NCBI GenBank assembly: GCA_030549775.1
Contig: CM060174.1
Span: forward strand, 53,446,707 to 53,510,706
Origin: Tamarix chinensis
Taxonomy: Eukaryota > Streptophyta > Magnoliopsida > Caryophyllales > Tamaricaceae
Direction of reading: 5' to 3'
DNA: 64,000 bases
In this document: one piece after another, positions 39,270-51,400 of the stretch
Numbering within the stretch: position 1 is the stretch's first letter
Layout of the letters: every line of letters starts with the position of its first letter
Position numbers and translations under genes: made by a program
Notes under the pieces: generated by a model
The model's database searches: none
The model's input: only the letters and a program-made list of their open reading frames with translations
Told to the model about the DNA's origin: nothing

Positions 39270-39480
39270 GAACCCTCCTTCTGCCTCCAAGCCAAGTGAG
39301 AGCATTATCAACGGTAGATCTCAGCATTACCCAAGTGTAGCCTATCCAACCACAAATCCCATACCAGATCCTACCCATCATTGTACAGTGAAGGAACATG
39401 TGGCTGACAGACTCTTGCTCAATTTTGTAGAAAAGGCAACCCGACTCCCTTATGTCAATGAGATAGAGCCTAGCTAGAGT
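39270..39480 (-). pseudogene. LINE zf-RVT domain and ORF2 C terminus
   Basis: The minus strand reads DTLARLYLIDIRESGCLFYK then ESVSHMFLHCTMMGRIW. This is the Cys/His pattern with following Trp of the zf-RVT domain. The tail runs on to about 39060. Confidence 0.75.
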
Positions 39481-40299
39481 GTCTTTTGTGTTAAGTCTCT
39501 ATTGAATGGCAAGCCATGTAATGAGTTTGATCATTGGTGGCACAATGCCGATACAAATTCTGTTGCATTCACTACTGCTCCTTCCATCATTATTAAGAAA
39601 CTAATACAAAGTCTCATAAAAGGACCTAACCGAGAAATTTTCCTTATTGTCATAAGCCCAACTAATCAAAACCTTCCTATCTTTAATTAGGATAAACTAC
39701 CGAATCAAATGTCCCGGTTGCTGTACCTACTCTTCCTCTCAAGAAAAAAGTATTCGATGCCATGTTAAGTGCCACCACCACATTACACTGTCCAAGAGGC
39801 CCATATTCACTATTCTATCTCCTTGTTGGCCTGATGCCAAGAACAGCCTTGGAAATAAACTTTTCAGAATACCCTTTTCTAGCCACTTATCATGCTAGAA
39901 CCTGACACTATTACCATTACCCAGAATAATCCTTATACCAAAATTTAAGATGAAACTCTTCCTCCCAAGCTCAACAATATCCTCCCACAAAGTCCTACAT
40001 TTCCTCTATTTCGGTATCTCTAAGCTTCCAAAATGATTGCAAGAATAAATAGAAGATATGACCCACTACCAAGAAGCCCCCTCAATAGTATAAAAATTCC
40101 ACCACCATTTGACCAAAAGTGCATTATTCCTCATGACGAAGTCCCCGACCCCCAAGCCACCTAGACTTTTAGGATGTTGGATCACACTCCAGCTAACCAG
40201 TGGTAGCTTCTTTTGCTCCCCACTTCTAGCCCAAAGAAACTCCTTTGGATGTTGATAATCTCCTTAGCCACTCCTTTTAGCATTCTGAAAAGATATATA

Positions 40300-41110
40300 A
40301 TACATCGGCAAGTTGTTTAAAATACTCTTGATCAGCACCAGTCTCCCTAATTTGGAAAGATTTTTTGCCTTACATGCTGCCAGTCTCTGCTTGATCTTAT
40401 CAACCACTGGCTTCTATGACTGTTTATTCCTGATATTGGCCCCCAATGGGAGGCTAAGGAACTTGATAGGCAAAATACTAATTTACAATTCAAGATATTT
40501 GCGGCCTCCTCTGACAAATGTGCATCTGCCCCAAGACCAATAAGATCAGACTTTATAAAATTAATTATCAACCCTGATAAAAGATAGAAAAAATCCAGCA
40601 GTCTCCTCCAATTCCTTATGTTATCCTGAGAAGCTTCATAGAAAATCATAGTGTCATCCAAAAATTGCAGATGAGTCATCTCAAAACTATCGCTCCCCAC
40701 TCTCACACCCTGAATCAACCCTTTAGCAATGCCTCTTTAGATAAGCTGATTGAACGCTTCAGTAGCCAAGACAAAAAGAAAGGGGGAAATGGGATCCCCT
40801 TTCTTGAGACCCCTTTTCATCTTAAAGGGGGTGGTTGGCAACCCATTCACCAAAATTAATATACTAACTATCGAAATGAACTCTTTTATCCATCCTCTCC
40901 CAACATTACCAAATCTCATTATACCCATAATTTTTTCGATGAAGCTGTAACACCCCAAAATTGAAGCCCCATCCGATGCTATCATACGCCTTTTGGAAAT
41001 CTAACTCAATAATCAAATATGTCGCTCCCTTCTTCTTTTTAAACCATTGAACGATCTCATTGGAGACCAGAGCCCCATCCAGAATGCTTTTGTTCTTAAT
41101 GGAAGTTGAT
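40300..41110 (-). pseudogene. LINE ORF2 reverse transcriptase domain
   Basis: Conserved segments are LIIELDFQKAYDSIGWG (about 40970-41020), GLKKGDPISPFLFVLATEAF (about 40740-40810) and FLDDT, the catalytic DD motif (about 40640-40655). A 22-bp insertion at 40946-40967 shifts the frame between the first and second segments. Confidence 0.85.
40941..40967 (-). mobile_element. 17-bp family-A LTR stub with perfect 5-bp target duplication
   Basis: The plus strand reads GAAGC, TGTAACACCCCAAAATT (40946-40962), GAAGC. The 17 bases are identical to the first 17 of A5. Without these 17 bases and one GAAGC, the RT frame runs straight through a conserved segment, so the insertion is real. The other end of the LTR is absent. 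Confidence 0.8.
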
Positions 41111-42079
41111 TGAGAATCGCTAACCAGAAAATCAAGTACCTATTTTAGTCTATTTACCAAGATCCTCGAGATAAATTTTTAGATACACCCTATCAAGCTG
41201 ATAGGTCTGAAATGGCTGACCTCCTCTGCCTCTTCAACTTTGGAAATCAAGGTAATCAATGTGGTATTAAGCACATGTGGTAAATGGTTAGATCTAAAAA
41301 AACTCTAGAACAGAATTCGTAAACTCCTCCCCTAGGACGCCCCACATCTTCTGGATGAAACCCAAATGATATTTGTCATACCGTGGTGCTTTTAAAGGTT
41401 CACACGCCTAAATCATCTTCTGAACTTCCTCTCTCTATGGCATGCTTTTTAATGACCTACTTTTCTCTATCGTGAGCTTGTGGAAACCTTTGGTTGAAAT
41501 ACTAATTTTTGGAAGATTGGGCTCCTTATAAAGACCTTTAAAATAAGAGATGATTGCCTCATTTATTCTCACTGGATCTAATATTACCTACCCTTTCTCA
41601 ACAAGCCTATTGATAACAGCCCTCTTCTTTCTCACGGCAACAACTATATGTAAATATTTGGTGTTCCTGTCTCTTTCCTTGAAACCCTTAACTCTAAAAA
41701 TATAAAGCCAATAAGATTATTTTCTCTTATGCCACATCCATAATTGCTTCTATAGGGCTGCTCTTCTAGCCATTAGCACTTCATCAAAAATCTCATCGTC
41801 TCGAGAAGATCCACCTTCTTCAGTTCCTACTTAATGGTCTTGATCTTCGAGTCAACATCCCCAACAACTTTCTTATTCCACTCTCTAAGAAAACTCTTGA
41901 TCTTCTTAAGCTTATTCTAACACGAGACCCCCTCCATCTTGGTCCAACAATCCACCACAAAACTACGAAACTGCGGGTGAGAAAACCACATATCCTAAGA
42001 TCTGAATGGCTTTGGACTCTCTCCTATCTTCTTGGCATAGAGACAAATAGGTAAATAATCAAACAAAGATCTCCCAAGA

Positions 42080-42725
42080 CCTAAACATGAATGAGTCGAA
42101 CAAGTTGAGAGTCAAACTGGATCAACCAAGGAACGGTCTAGAAGACTAGCAGAGCCTGCCCTATGCCAATTTAGCTTCACATTAGCAGGAGTTAAGTCAA
42201 TGAGTCATATCTTATCAATCCACTCATTGAAAAATATAATGCTACCACTTTCTAACCATCCCCCTTGCCTTTCGCTTGGTTGCCTAACCTCGTTAAAATC
42301 ACCCATTACAAGTAAAGGGGCACAACACTATTGCCCTACAAACTATAACTCTTCCCAAAGCTCCTTTCTTTCTCTTAGCTCGAAATAACCATATACAAGG
42401 AGCATAGCACACTCAAAAGAGAACGAAGCTAGATAACCTTCAATCAAAATTCATCTACTACCGGCCTTGGAGTTCCTAAAAACAAAGAACTTAGCTTCCC
42501 ATCTAATAATCAGGCCTCCACTCTTGCTTTGCGCTAGGGATTCCCTCCATTCGACCAAACCATTTCAACAAACTCTGTTCCTCCATGAATCAAACAAGGT
42601 TTGATGGTTTGTTTCTACCAATGCTAATATCCATGAACTCTCCCTAAAAATTAGAGACCGAATACTGGACAATTTACCCGATGCTCCTATACCCCTAATA
42701 TTCCAACTAATAATGATCATAACAT
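42080..42725 (-). pseudogene. LINE ORF2 endonuclease domain
   Basis: Minus-strand reading gives an SWNIRGIGASGKL-type start, ALVETNHQT, then LLVMGDFNEVRQPSERQGG. These are the conserved catalytic surroundings of the APE-type endonuclease (N, E and GDFN). A run with LLDRSLVD follows. Stops interrupt it. Confidence 0.78.
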
Positions 42726-43399
42726 AAACCAAACACCTTAACCACCAAAGTGGCTCAATTTCTCTTAAGGGTGCCTTTTCCTAATAATTCTTTGACTTCT
42801 ACTTAAAGAAGCTAATTTTTCCACACACCCATCCTCTCCTTTAGATGATAACCCTATCTCTCTTCCTAACTTCCAAGTCTCTTGTACCTCAAAAAGATCG
42901 GCATCCTCCAAGCTGCCTTTGACCTCCCTTCCAAAATGGGTCTCCCTAATCGTCACATTGTCCTCACAAACAGCCCCTATCGAAGCCAGGTGGAGGGAAT
43001 TCCGCACTCACTTATGGCAAACTCCCTTCCACTGACCCACCCACTTGTCTACCACTTTCAACACCACATGTCCACTCCCCATCTACAGCTTTTAAAATCT
43101 CGTGACTCAACATCTTTCTAAGTAACCAAGACTCTCCCTCTAAGTCATGCTACATCAACGTTTTTTTCATGGCCATCGAAGCTGCACTTATTACCTCATT
43201 ATCACTCCTCTCTAACTCTATCATTGTTGCCTTCAACTCTTGAGGTTCTAAAGAAAAACCAACCATCATTTTATTCTCTTAAACCAACACCCTTGAGCAG
43301 CCCACATCAAAAATGAAAGCTTCCTCTCCCCCAAGACACAAGCATGGCTGAATATGTGCCTGGCCCCTTTGTGATTTTCATAGAATTCCAAATGTCCAC

Positions 43400-44540
43400 C
43401 TCCTTTGAGCCCTGCACCTGCATGAGATCATCACTTGAAACTGGAGCCACACCTACCGAGCTTGCATGAGAACTCTGATGAGAGAATCATTCAAATTCGT
43501 CCCTGGATGACAGCTCCTCCAGCCACTCTTTATCCCTATCCACCTTGCCCTACAGCCATGGATTGTAGCTTTAGTCGATCTCTTGAGCTACCACAAACAC
43601 ATCCCTCCCTCTTACTCGCACCACCACCTTCTCCTGAATATCCTCCAAGCTTGAAGTATCGATAAGAACCTTAGTCGCCTCATTGGATAAACCAAAATCC
43701 CTATCTTCCTGCCAACAAACGCACCTACCCCACGGCTAAGCGAGCTTTTGGAAAAATTCTTCCTTCCAAGCAATTGAAGGGACGCCTCTAACCTCCACCC
43801 AAGTGTGTCTAACCGTGCATACATCATCTTTCCTCCAACTCCTAACTATCAAGAAAAGCTAAAATAGCAAGTTGTTCTTCTCCATGGCTTTCTGGCAATC
43901 CCCCTTCGACTCAAAGGTAATGAGGAATTTGTATCTCCCCATGTCCCCCACTTTATTGGCCAAGTTCCATGACCTCAACAAGTCGGGGATGATAATGTCC
44001 GGTAGGTATGCTTGTGAAGACTCCACCACAATGCTTCTCTCCAGCCAATCCAGATCTTCCTTGTCCTCCTTGAGGTGGATCATTCTAAGCACCTTCTACT
44101 GTCCATGGAACGCCGAGGATATCCCTTTGGTCACCATGGCATACGATCTTAAATCTCTCAGCACTAATCTCCACCTTCTAGGACTTCTCCTCTTGTGTTC
44201 TCTTCAACCTCTGCCTTGAATTTTGGAAGTAGAAAGCTCCTTCTTCCCAAGTATCACCATTCTCATGTACAGCTTGATCCTATGTAGGAGCATGTTGTTC
44301 ATTTTCCTCACCACTTATGTCGCTTCGTCTTCCTTGTTGTACTGAATGAAGCTAAAGTAAAGGTTAGAGAACTTTCTTTCCTTTCGATTGATATAAACAT
44401 CAATGACTCTCCCTACTTCTTCAAAGATCTCCGGAACTTTGACAACTTTGATCCCTTTAGCTAGGTTATCCACAAACACTGTGAACACCTTCGCACCTCC
44501 ACCATGTTATTGTCGGTTGTTTGTTTTTGTGTAATCTTTG
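43400..44540 (-). pseudogene. LINE ORF1: RRM plus DUF4283-like domain
   Basis: The RRM reads VFTVFVDNLAKGIKVVKVPE then RKFSNLYFSFIQYN near 44330-44490. The DUF4283-like segment includes LDWLERSIVVESSQAYLPDI and MGRYKFLITFESKGDCQKAM (43859-44092), then WVEVRGVPSIAWKEEFF near 43760-43810. The protein would bind the LINE RNA. Frames are broken. Confidence 0.78.
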
Positions 44541-45047
44541 ATGGCTGTTTTGCATTGATATATTGCAGGTTAGGCTTGGGACTACCTTTGTAAGGATATA
44601 ATGTTTTCATTTGAAAATATTGTTAGTATGTGCATGCCAACCAATACTAATACTACATATCACAAACACACAAGCTTTTATAAAAAAATACGTGTAGTTT
44701 ACTAATATAAAACCTCTTCATACATCTTACACAAGCTTTAATTCTTGACATTATATCTTACACATTTACCAAATTATACACATGCATCGATTCTTGGGGT
44801 CTATATAGTTTACAATTGACAACATATATGTATATGCCACTAGTACGATTATTTATATATATATCACAAACATAAACATATATGCCCCAAGCATATACAC
44901 ACATAAGGGTTCGAATTCTAATTTTAATTGTTCCAATAAATCATAAAGATGTAAAGTGTTATCGAATAAATGAGTATGGTTATGGATAAAAATATAAAGA
45001 TAAGTACGGATTTAAAGATCTTATCATAGTACACATACATGAATGCA
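44541..45047. other. Spacer without recognised features
   Basis: AT-rich, with TATATATA runs. Nothing recognisable apart from the ATGCA immediately before A7. Confidence 0.6.
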
Positions 45048-45364
45048 TGTAATACCTCAAATTTTAATCTACCTTAATTTCAAATAATTAATATATTAAT
45101 ATTCTCCCTAATCCTTTGGCCCTAATTTTAATTTTAAATCTAAATCTTGGCACCATTTTCATTTTTTCTTCCATTCTCTTTCTTTTCCTTTCTCTTCTCT
45201 CTTTATTTTTCTCCTTCCCACATGGTTCCCCCAGCCAACCGATTTGTGTTTGGTTTGGTTACTCAAACCAAAGCCCCCAACTAATACCAAGAATTCATGC
45301 CGCCCTCATCACCTTACCTAAATCATATAAGTCTCATGACAGCCATTTGCACTCCATTGTCCCG

Positions 45365-45408
<44 letters not shown>

Positions 45409-47233
45409 GCAGTTATTTATTGCAAGCCACAAGAACTCCTTCCTTCTTCTCTAAGTGTTCTCATTCTTTAACCCTTTTCTCCATCATATTCCCACCAGTT
45501 ATCTTTGATGTTGTTGTTACCAACATCGTTATCAGTGTCACCACCCTTGCCCTTCACAACTCACCTAGCCAGCAATGCCCAATCTCCTCCATCTCCAGTG
45601 TGTTGTTCATTGTTCATTCATCACAACCACTACCACTAATTTTGACTCAATCGCCTTAGTTGTTGTGTTTTTCTCTCTCTTATCCAAGTTGTGTTGTTTG
45701 CTTCATTCTTGGCTTATCTTGCCGAGTGGGTTGAATTCACCAAGATAGTGGACTCACTGAGATGGTTAACTTGTTGAATAGGTGAATTTTCCCCATGACT
45801 AAGCCATTTCTCTTCCCCTCAACCCTTGGTGGGCCAATTTCTTTCCCCTTGGTCTCGATTCCACTACCCTTGCCAAGCACACTACTTCTTTTCTCATTCA
45901 TCCCTCTAAATGAATTTCCCATGGAAATGGAAGAAGAGGCTTAGAGCCTTACCACATGCTTAAATACCAGAGATAACAGAGTAAGGATGCATGTCTTAAA
46001 ATAGAGCTTTGAATGCTATGTTTAAATGTTTATCACATGCTAATATTGTTATATCTCATAATTCATGTTATGATGCCAGATTATTCTATTATTGCACTAC
46101 ATTATGGAAATATAAGTATTATGTGAAAGTATGTGTTTATGTGCTATGTCTTGCCAAGCTTTGCCTTATAACCTTAGTATGTTGGCATGATTTTACTATC
46201 TTAACTAGGTTGCAAAGAATGACTTGTGAACATGGTTAAGAGTTATCATAATGAAACATGTTGGTTGTTGGAATCGATGTATCTTGTATATCTATGTTAA
46301 ATTCGCATGATAATTTCACGATAAGTAGTAGTGTAATAAGATATTAATATTTGAAGTGAAAAATCATGTAAGTGAGGACCAAGTTACACCTATCTGTTCC
46401 ACTGAGTGAAAATAGTTGTCAGGAATGTTATTTTAGAATATTTACTAGTATGTTCTACCGGATTAGAATAGTGGTTATAGAAGCATTATGCCTTGTAAAT
46501 TTGTAAGTTTGTTCCACAAGAAAATAGTAGTGGCTAGGAGAGTTTTTCCTAGAATTTGTACATGTTTATTCCACCAGACAAGAATAATAAGGTCTGTGAA
46601 CTCAACGTAATAAAAAAAGGACTATAAGTATACCTAATCTGAAACTCTATTTTTGTTTTTCTCTTGAGTCATCTCATGATATATTTAATGAGCATGTCTA
46701 ATCCTTCCATGTGATATTTTGTGCATTGTTGTCCCTTTACTCTAACTATATTACCTTTCTTAATACGTAAGTATTGACCATCTTTTTTCTTAGATATTAT
46801 TTATTTCTATGAGAAAATGACACATATTTTATTGTGCCAGCCACTGAAAATTATCTTGATGATTTCACTACTTTTGATACACCGCCTATGGAGAAGTGCT
46901 TATATTATCTTGTAGGATTTAAATGTAGAATTAACATTACATGATGGCTAATTTTTATCCGGATACTTTTTAGACTCTTAGTTTTATAAAAATACTTTTT
47001 TTTATTGTATGTTTCTTATCTTATATTCAAAGTTAATATACAAATGCTTATTTAAGCTTTATGAAAATTCTTTTGTTCTCTGCTTATTTTATTTTAAGTT
47101 ATAAATATTTTAACTTACATTTAATGTAAGTGTGGTATGGTAAATTAGATTTATATCAAATACGAAAATGACACCCAATTATCTTATTATTACACTTGTG
47201 CAAAATAAAAATTTTCAATTAAGAGATGTTACA
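45048..47233 (+). mobile_element. Family-A solo-LTR-like element A7, 2186 bp, inverse orientation
   Basis: Ends are TGTAATACCTC and GAGATGTTACA. Flanks are ATGCA (45043-45047) and ATGTG (47234-47238), both derivable from ATGCG by C-to-T change on one or other strand. Inside, repeats such as TTCTACCGGATTAGAATAGTGG (here split over 46452-46473) are the complement of the CCACTATT...CCGGTGGA repeats of A4. A CT array (45371-45407) and a pyrimidine-rich block occupy the leader position. No coding domains are seen. Confidence 0.72.
45371..45407 (+). repeat. CT microsatellite
   Basis: About 18 copies of CT inside A7. Confidence 0.95.
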
Positions 47234-47238
47234 ATGTG

Positions 47239-48368
47239 ACCAAAAAAAAATTATTCTCACCCATTGTATCCATCTCCAACTTTAGTTGACGACGATGACT
47301 CTTCTTTTGAACTCCATTAACATAAAGGCAAACCGAAAGAAATTAGTAACTTCTCAACCAAAGAGGAAGTGGATATATTACTGGAATAGAATAAGTGAAG
47401 CAGGGACATCAAGGACGTGAATCAACCACATCTTCGGTCAGAAAATTTCATATTTCAAGGAATAATTTTGGGATTTTTCAAATATAGGATGGGAACGATA
47501 GTCTTTACCCCCAAGCCCTCCCCGGCATGTATATATATATTTGTGTATTTCTTTTCATATTTTTTTAGTTATTAGTATTACTTATTTAGCATACTAAATT
47601 TTACTTTCTTTATGGTGTGAACACTTAATATCTCATATTTTATTGTCTACATCAAGATATCTATGTCTTGTTTCAATTCCGGGGATGAAGCCTAGTCAGA
47701 TTTTGGGGAAAGCGAACAAGATTCGGGGATCGGAGATGGGATTAGGAGCGGGGATCAAGAGAGGAATAGGGATCTAGGTCCCATAGGAATCAAGGATTCT
47801 CCAACAATAAAAATTTTAAAAATCAGGCAAACTTAATATGCTTATCAGGTTTGGAGAAAAAAAATCCCCATCCCTGCGCCGCGACCATCCCTAAATGTTG
47901 TATATGTACAAAACAGAAACATCTATTCAAAATAGATGGGTCCCAACATGATCTTGGTCTGAAATCCCACTCTCATAACCTAGCAAATTAGTTTTATATC
48001 TTGATAGTTGTTACACCAACAAGATACAAAGGTACGCTACCCTAAAACGGCTAACACTCTAGTCAAACAGATTGCCTATGGCATTTGTAGAAAACGGAAA
48101 GCTACCGAGGAACCATATTTCTACCATTTCCGCAAGGCACAATCTTAGCAGGAGAATCACAACCAAATACCAATACACGAACGAAGCAACGGGAAAAGAG
48201 CCAAATCCACACACCAGAACTGGAGTACTTGAATAATTTAACCGCTGAATTACCGGACCAACTAGTAAATTTCTCACTATTACAAATTGTGCTCCACGCT
48301 CCAGTACCAGCGACACCATTCGCTTGTATTGATTGTAACATTGGCAGCATTGAAAAGCTGGAGAAGCA
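47239..48368. other. Intergenic and 3' UTR of the LSM12-like gene
   Basis: The upper part, below 48369, must hold the 3' UTR. 47660-47895 has a GC-rich stretch (GGGGATCGGAGATGGGATTA, then CCCCATCCCTGCGCCGCGAC) whose end reads TAGGGATGG in complement. This is like a hAT-type MITE terminus, but I found no 8-bp duplication. No protein gene is seen. Confidence 0.45.
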
Positions 48369-48416
48369 TCACTGACCAGCCCCTCGAGTTTGTAACCTCC
48401 TCCTTTCAAACTCAAG
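48369..48416 (-). CDS. LSM12: LSM12-like exon 5 (C terminus and stop)
   Basis: This exon encodes the final 15 residues LEFERRRLQTRGAGQ and TGA (48369-48371). The charged helix is a typical LSM12 C terminus. The 3' UTR must run below 48368; no clear AATAAA was seen in the next 350 bases on this strand. Confidence 0.88.
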   Translation of the reverse strand, partial: LEFERRRLQTRGAGQ

Positions 48417-51400
48417 CTGGCGGAGAAGAAGACCAAATTAAAATTCTAAAAGACTATCTTATAACATCTCATAAGGAATTATCCATACAGGAGAAATTTG
48501 GTCTTACCACTTTCCTCACACGATTATTAGCTGCAGCAGTTCCACCAGAAACACAATCTGAGAGATACGGACTACAAACTCGCACCTGGTCCATCACAAC
48601 AATGACCGTCTTGTCCCAGCGCACAGGAAGCCTAAGCATACGATCATTCTGGGTGAACAGCTCAATCGTGTACAAGACAGTTTTGCTATCACATAACTTC
48701 AGATTAATTTCATTCTTTCACATGAAAGTTTTACCGACGAACTGACACCGGGGAAGATTAACAGAGCAAGTAATGACAGCAATGAATATTTCTCTTTGTA
48801 AGCTAAAAGAGTTCTATATGGAAAGCAAACCATCAAGTGGCTAAAATGTCACATTCACAACATACTTGTAGAAGCACTCTCATTTTCTTGTTCTGCCTGA
48901 GCTAATCATATATTTTGAGTATTTTAATTGTTTATAAGAAATTATATGTTCCAATTATATAGCATTGAGGGAAAAAAGTCTGTAAAAGCAGTACAGATTT
49001 AATGAATTATAGGAACACCAAAAAGAAAAGGGGGCAATCAAAAAGGTTCTCTGGGAATTCATCATCTCACAATATGACTGACAATACCGAATGCCCCCAC
49101 AAGAATGGACTAGGCCACAAGGGTGGGGGAAGCCCCTTTAGCTGAATTCTTTTAGCAATATTAAATGGATACGTCATCAAGGAAATAAACAAATACTGAC
49201 GAGAATCACAAAAAAGAAGAGAAACAGCATGCAGTGACTTCAACTGTGGTACAAGGAAGGATATCTTTATAATCAAACTGTGTAAAAATGTTGGGCTTTT
49301 AACAACTAACTTATTTAAAGGACTATATCTTCACATCACAATCAAATTACGAGTATACCAAAGGATAGCTATTTATTCCAATACGGAGTCTCATCTCAAA
49401 CAAGAATCCCAAGTTCATCATAGCTCACACCTCTGACCCAATAACACTCCCTCTTATATTTCGGTCAGTGAAGTTAACGCATAGTTCTCAGCTACATGAC
49501 TTTTGGCCACCAGGAGAAGGCAACAGTGTGTTCCTCCACTGCTAACAGGTTATATAAATGATGAGGTCTTACCATCTAGAACGTCTCATCTGATGGAAGG
49601 AAAAAAGGAAGGTGAAAGAGTATAATAATCCAGCTGACAAAAAACAAAGCATGAATGGGGCGACCCAATTAGAGGAACACGGATACCAGCCTACATATAA
49701 CAAAAAGAGTAGGCATTATCCACAAGAAACCCTACACCAAGAATGAATTACAAAACTTAAAAGTGCTGAACAAGTTTTATGTTGCAATCAGCGAAGCACT
49801 TTTGACCAATTGACCAACCCCTAGCTACCGGGACAGCCACTAACCCATTTGTTCACAATGTCACATCGCTTGTACTGGGATCAATGATCTGGGTAAACAA
49901 GGTTAAATCCTATACACAGCTAATGATACTGGTGATATACCACATTCCCCCATATCACGAGGAAGAGCAGATCATGGTCACAATATAGCTAGAGACCAAC
50001 TGCTCCCTGCAATATATGCTGGAATACTAAACATCATGCATCAATGAGCCATCAATTGAGACTGCATGCAACCCAAAGTTCTTGAATGTACAAGGAATCC
50101 ATGAACTAGACTACAGTAGCCTTTTGAGGAATTAATTTCCAGTATGATTGGAAGTACATATATTCTCCCAATATCCCTCATGGCCTGTTAGGAAAACAAC
50201 ACAGAGAGTGAGCTTGAATCAAGGAGAAATGAATATGGCTCACATATTTGCCTCTAGATTCTAGTTCCTGTGAGTGATCTCAATGAAAAAATTCATCATA
50301 CAGATAATTAGGCTTTACAAAAAGAAACAATGAAACTTCCTAAACCCCCAAATGAAACCAACCATGTGTCACTGGCCCAAAATGATGAGGGACATGATGA
50401 ATTATTAATGTGGCGGCATGATGAATATAGTGGACGGTGGTGGTGATAAAGGGAAGAGGAGATAAAAGTATTTATGTGTACGAGAGAGAGAGAGAGAGAG
50501 GGGGGGTGCAGATTTTATGTTATTATGTGTTGTATCTAAACCCAACTTTCAATATTTGTTATGATATTTTACCCTTTTTCCTCAAATTTTCTCTATTGAT
50601 CTAGTTTTATAGGAAAATATGAAATCGAGGCAATTTGAACAAATAACTGAGGAAAAAAAACATAGTATGAGGAGCAAAGCTTAGAGTCATGGAAATTTGA
50701 ATGTACGATTATGAAAGACTCTAAAAGAGACAAGGCAATGAAGGAGCATGAAATATGGGTGCCCCATATTTATGTAAATACAGTTTGTATATTCTAGTTC
50801 CCTCCCATGTGTTTCATTAACTCATCCTACATGCACAGCTTTAGGACAACAATACGAATGATCCGTATTTACTTAAACGGACCATAATTTTGCCACATTT
50901 TAGATATGTTTCATACAACCTTCTATCTATATCTCCGACACATCTTATGTTAATCGAATGGAGCATCGAGAACACTATCATCAACCTTTCCCCTTCATTT
51001 TCATTGTTTACAAGACATTAGGACTCGTATATAAGACATCTTAGGTTGATCGAATCGAGCATCGAGAGCACTGTCGTCAGCCTTTCACCTACATTTTCAT
51101 TGTTTTCAAGCCATTAGGACTCATATATTAAATTTAATTCATCCATTAGTTGTTTGAGTTATAATCAAAGGATCATGTGGTATTTGCACTGCTGCAATCT
51201 CCTACATTCTTTTTTTTTTCTTTGTTTCATTTAACTATTTCATACTTTTTAGTTCCTTTAATGTAATTCGCATTCTTTGTTTATTCAATTGTGTTTTGTG
51301 ATTCTTTATAGTTCAATCCAAGCATTATTGCTTCGTTCATTTATTTTCATTGAAATTATGATTTTTATGCATTTAGATCTTGTGTTGCTATTTTCTATTA

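Larger units (their letters stand above)
39060..44540 (-). mobile_element. L1-type LINE, decayed
   Basis: The minus-strand order is ORF1 (RRM, then DUF4283-like), ORF2 with an APE-type endonuclease (about 42725-42080), reverse transcriptase (about 41110-40300) and a zf-RVT C-terminal domain (about 39480-39270). This is the layout of plant L1-clade elements. Frameshifts and stops are numerous. The 5' end before the RRM and the poly(A) tail at the 3' end were not located, and no target duplication was found. Confidence 0.82.

Noticed and set aside
48059..48436. 125-codon minus-strand frame overlapping LSM12 exon 5
   Set aside because: It covers the last exon out of frame and then the 3' UTR; the spliced LSM12 frame explains the conserved residues.
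48287..48745. 152-codon plus-strand frame over LSM12 exons 4-5
   Set aside because: It is the antisense shadow of conserved LSM12 coding sequence.
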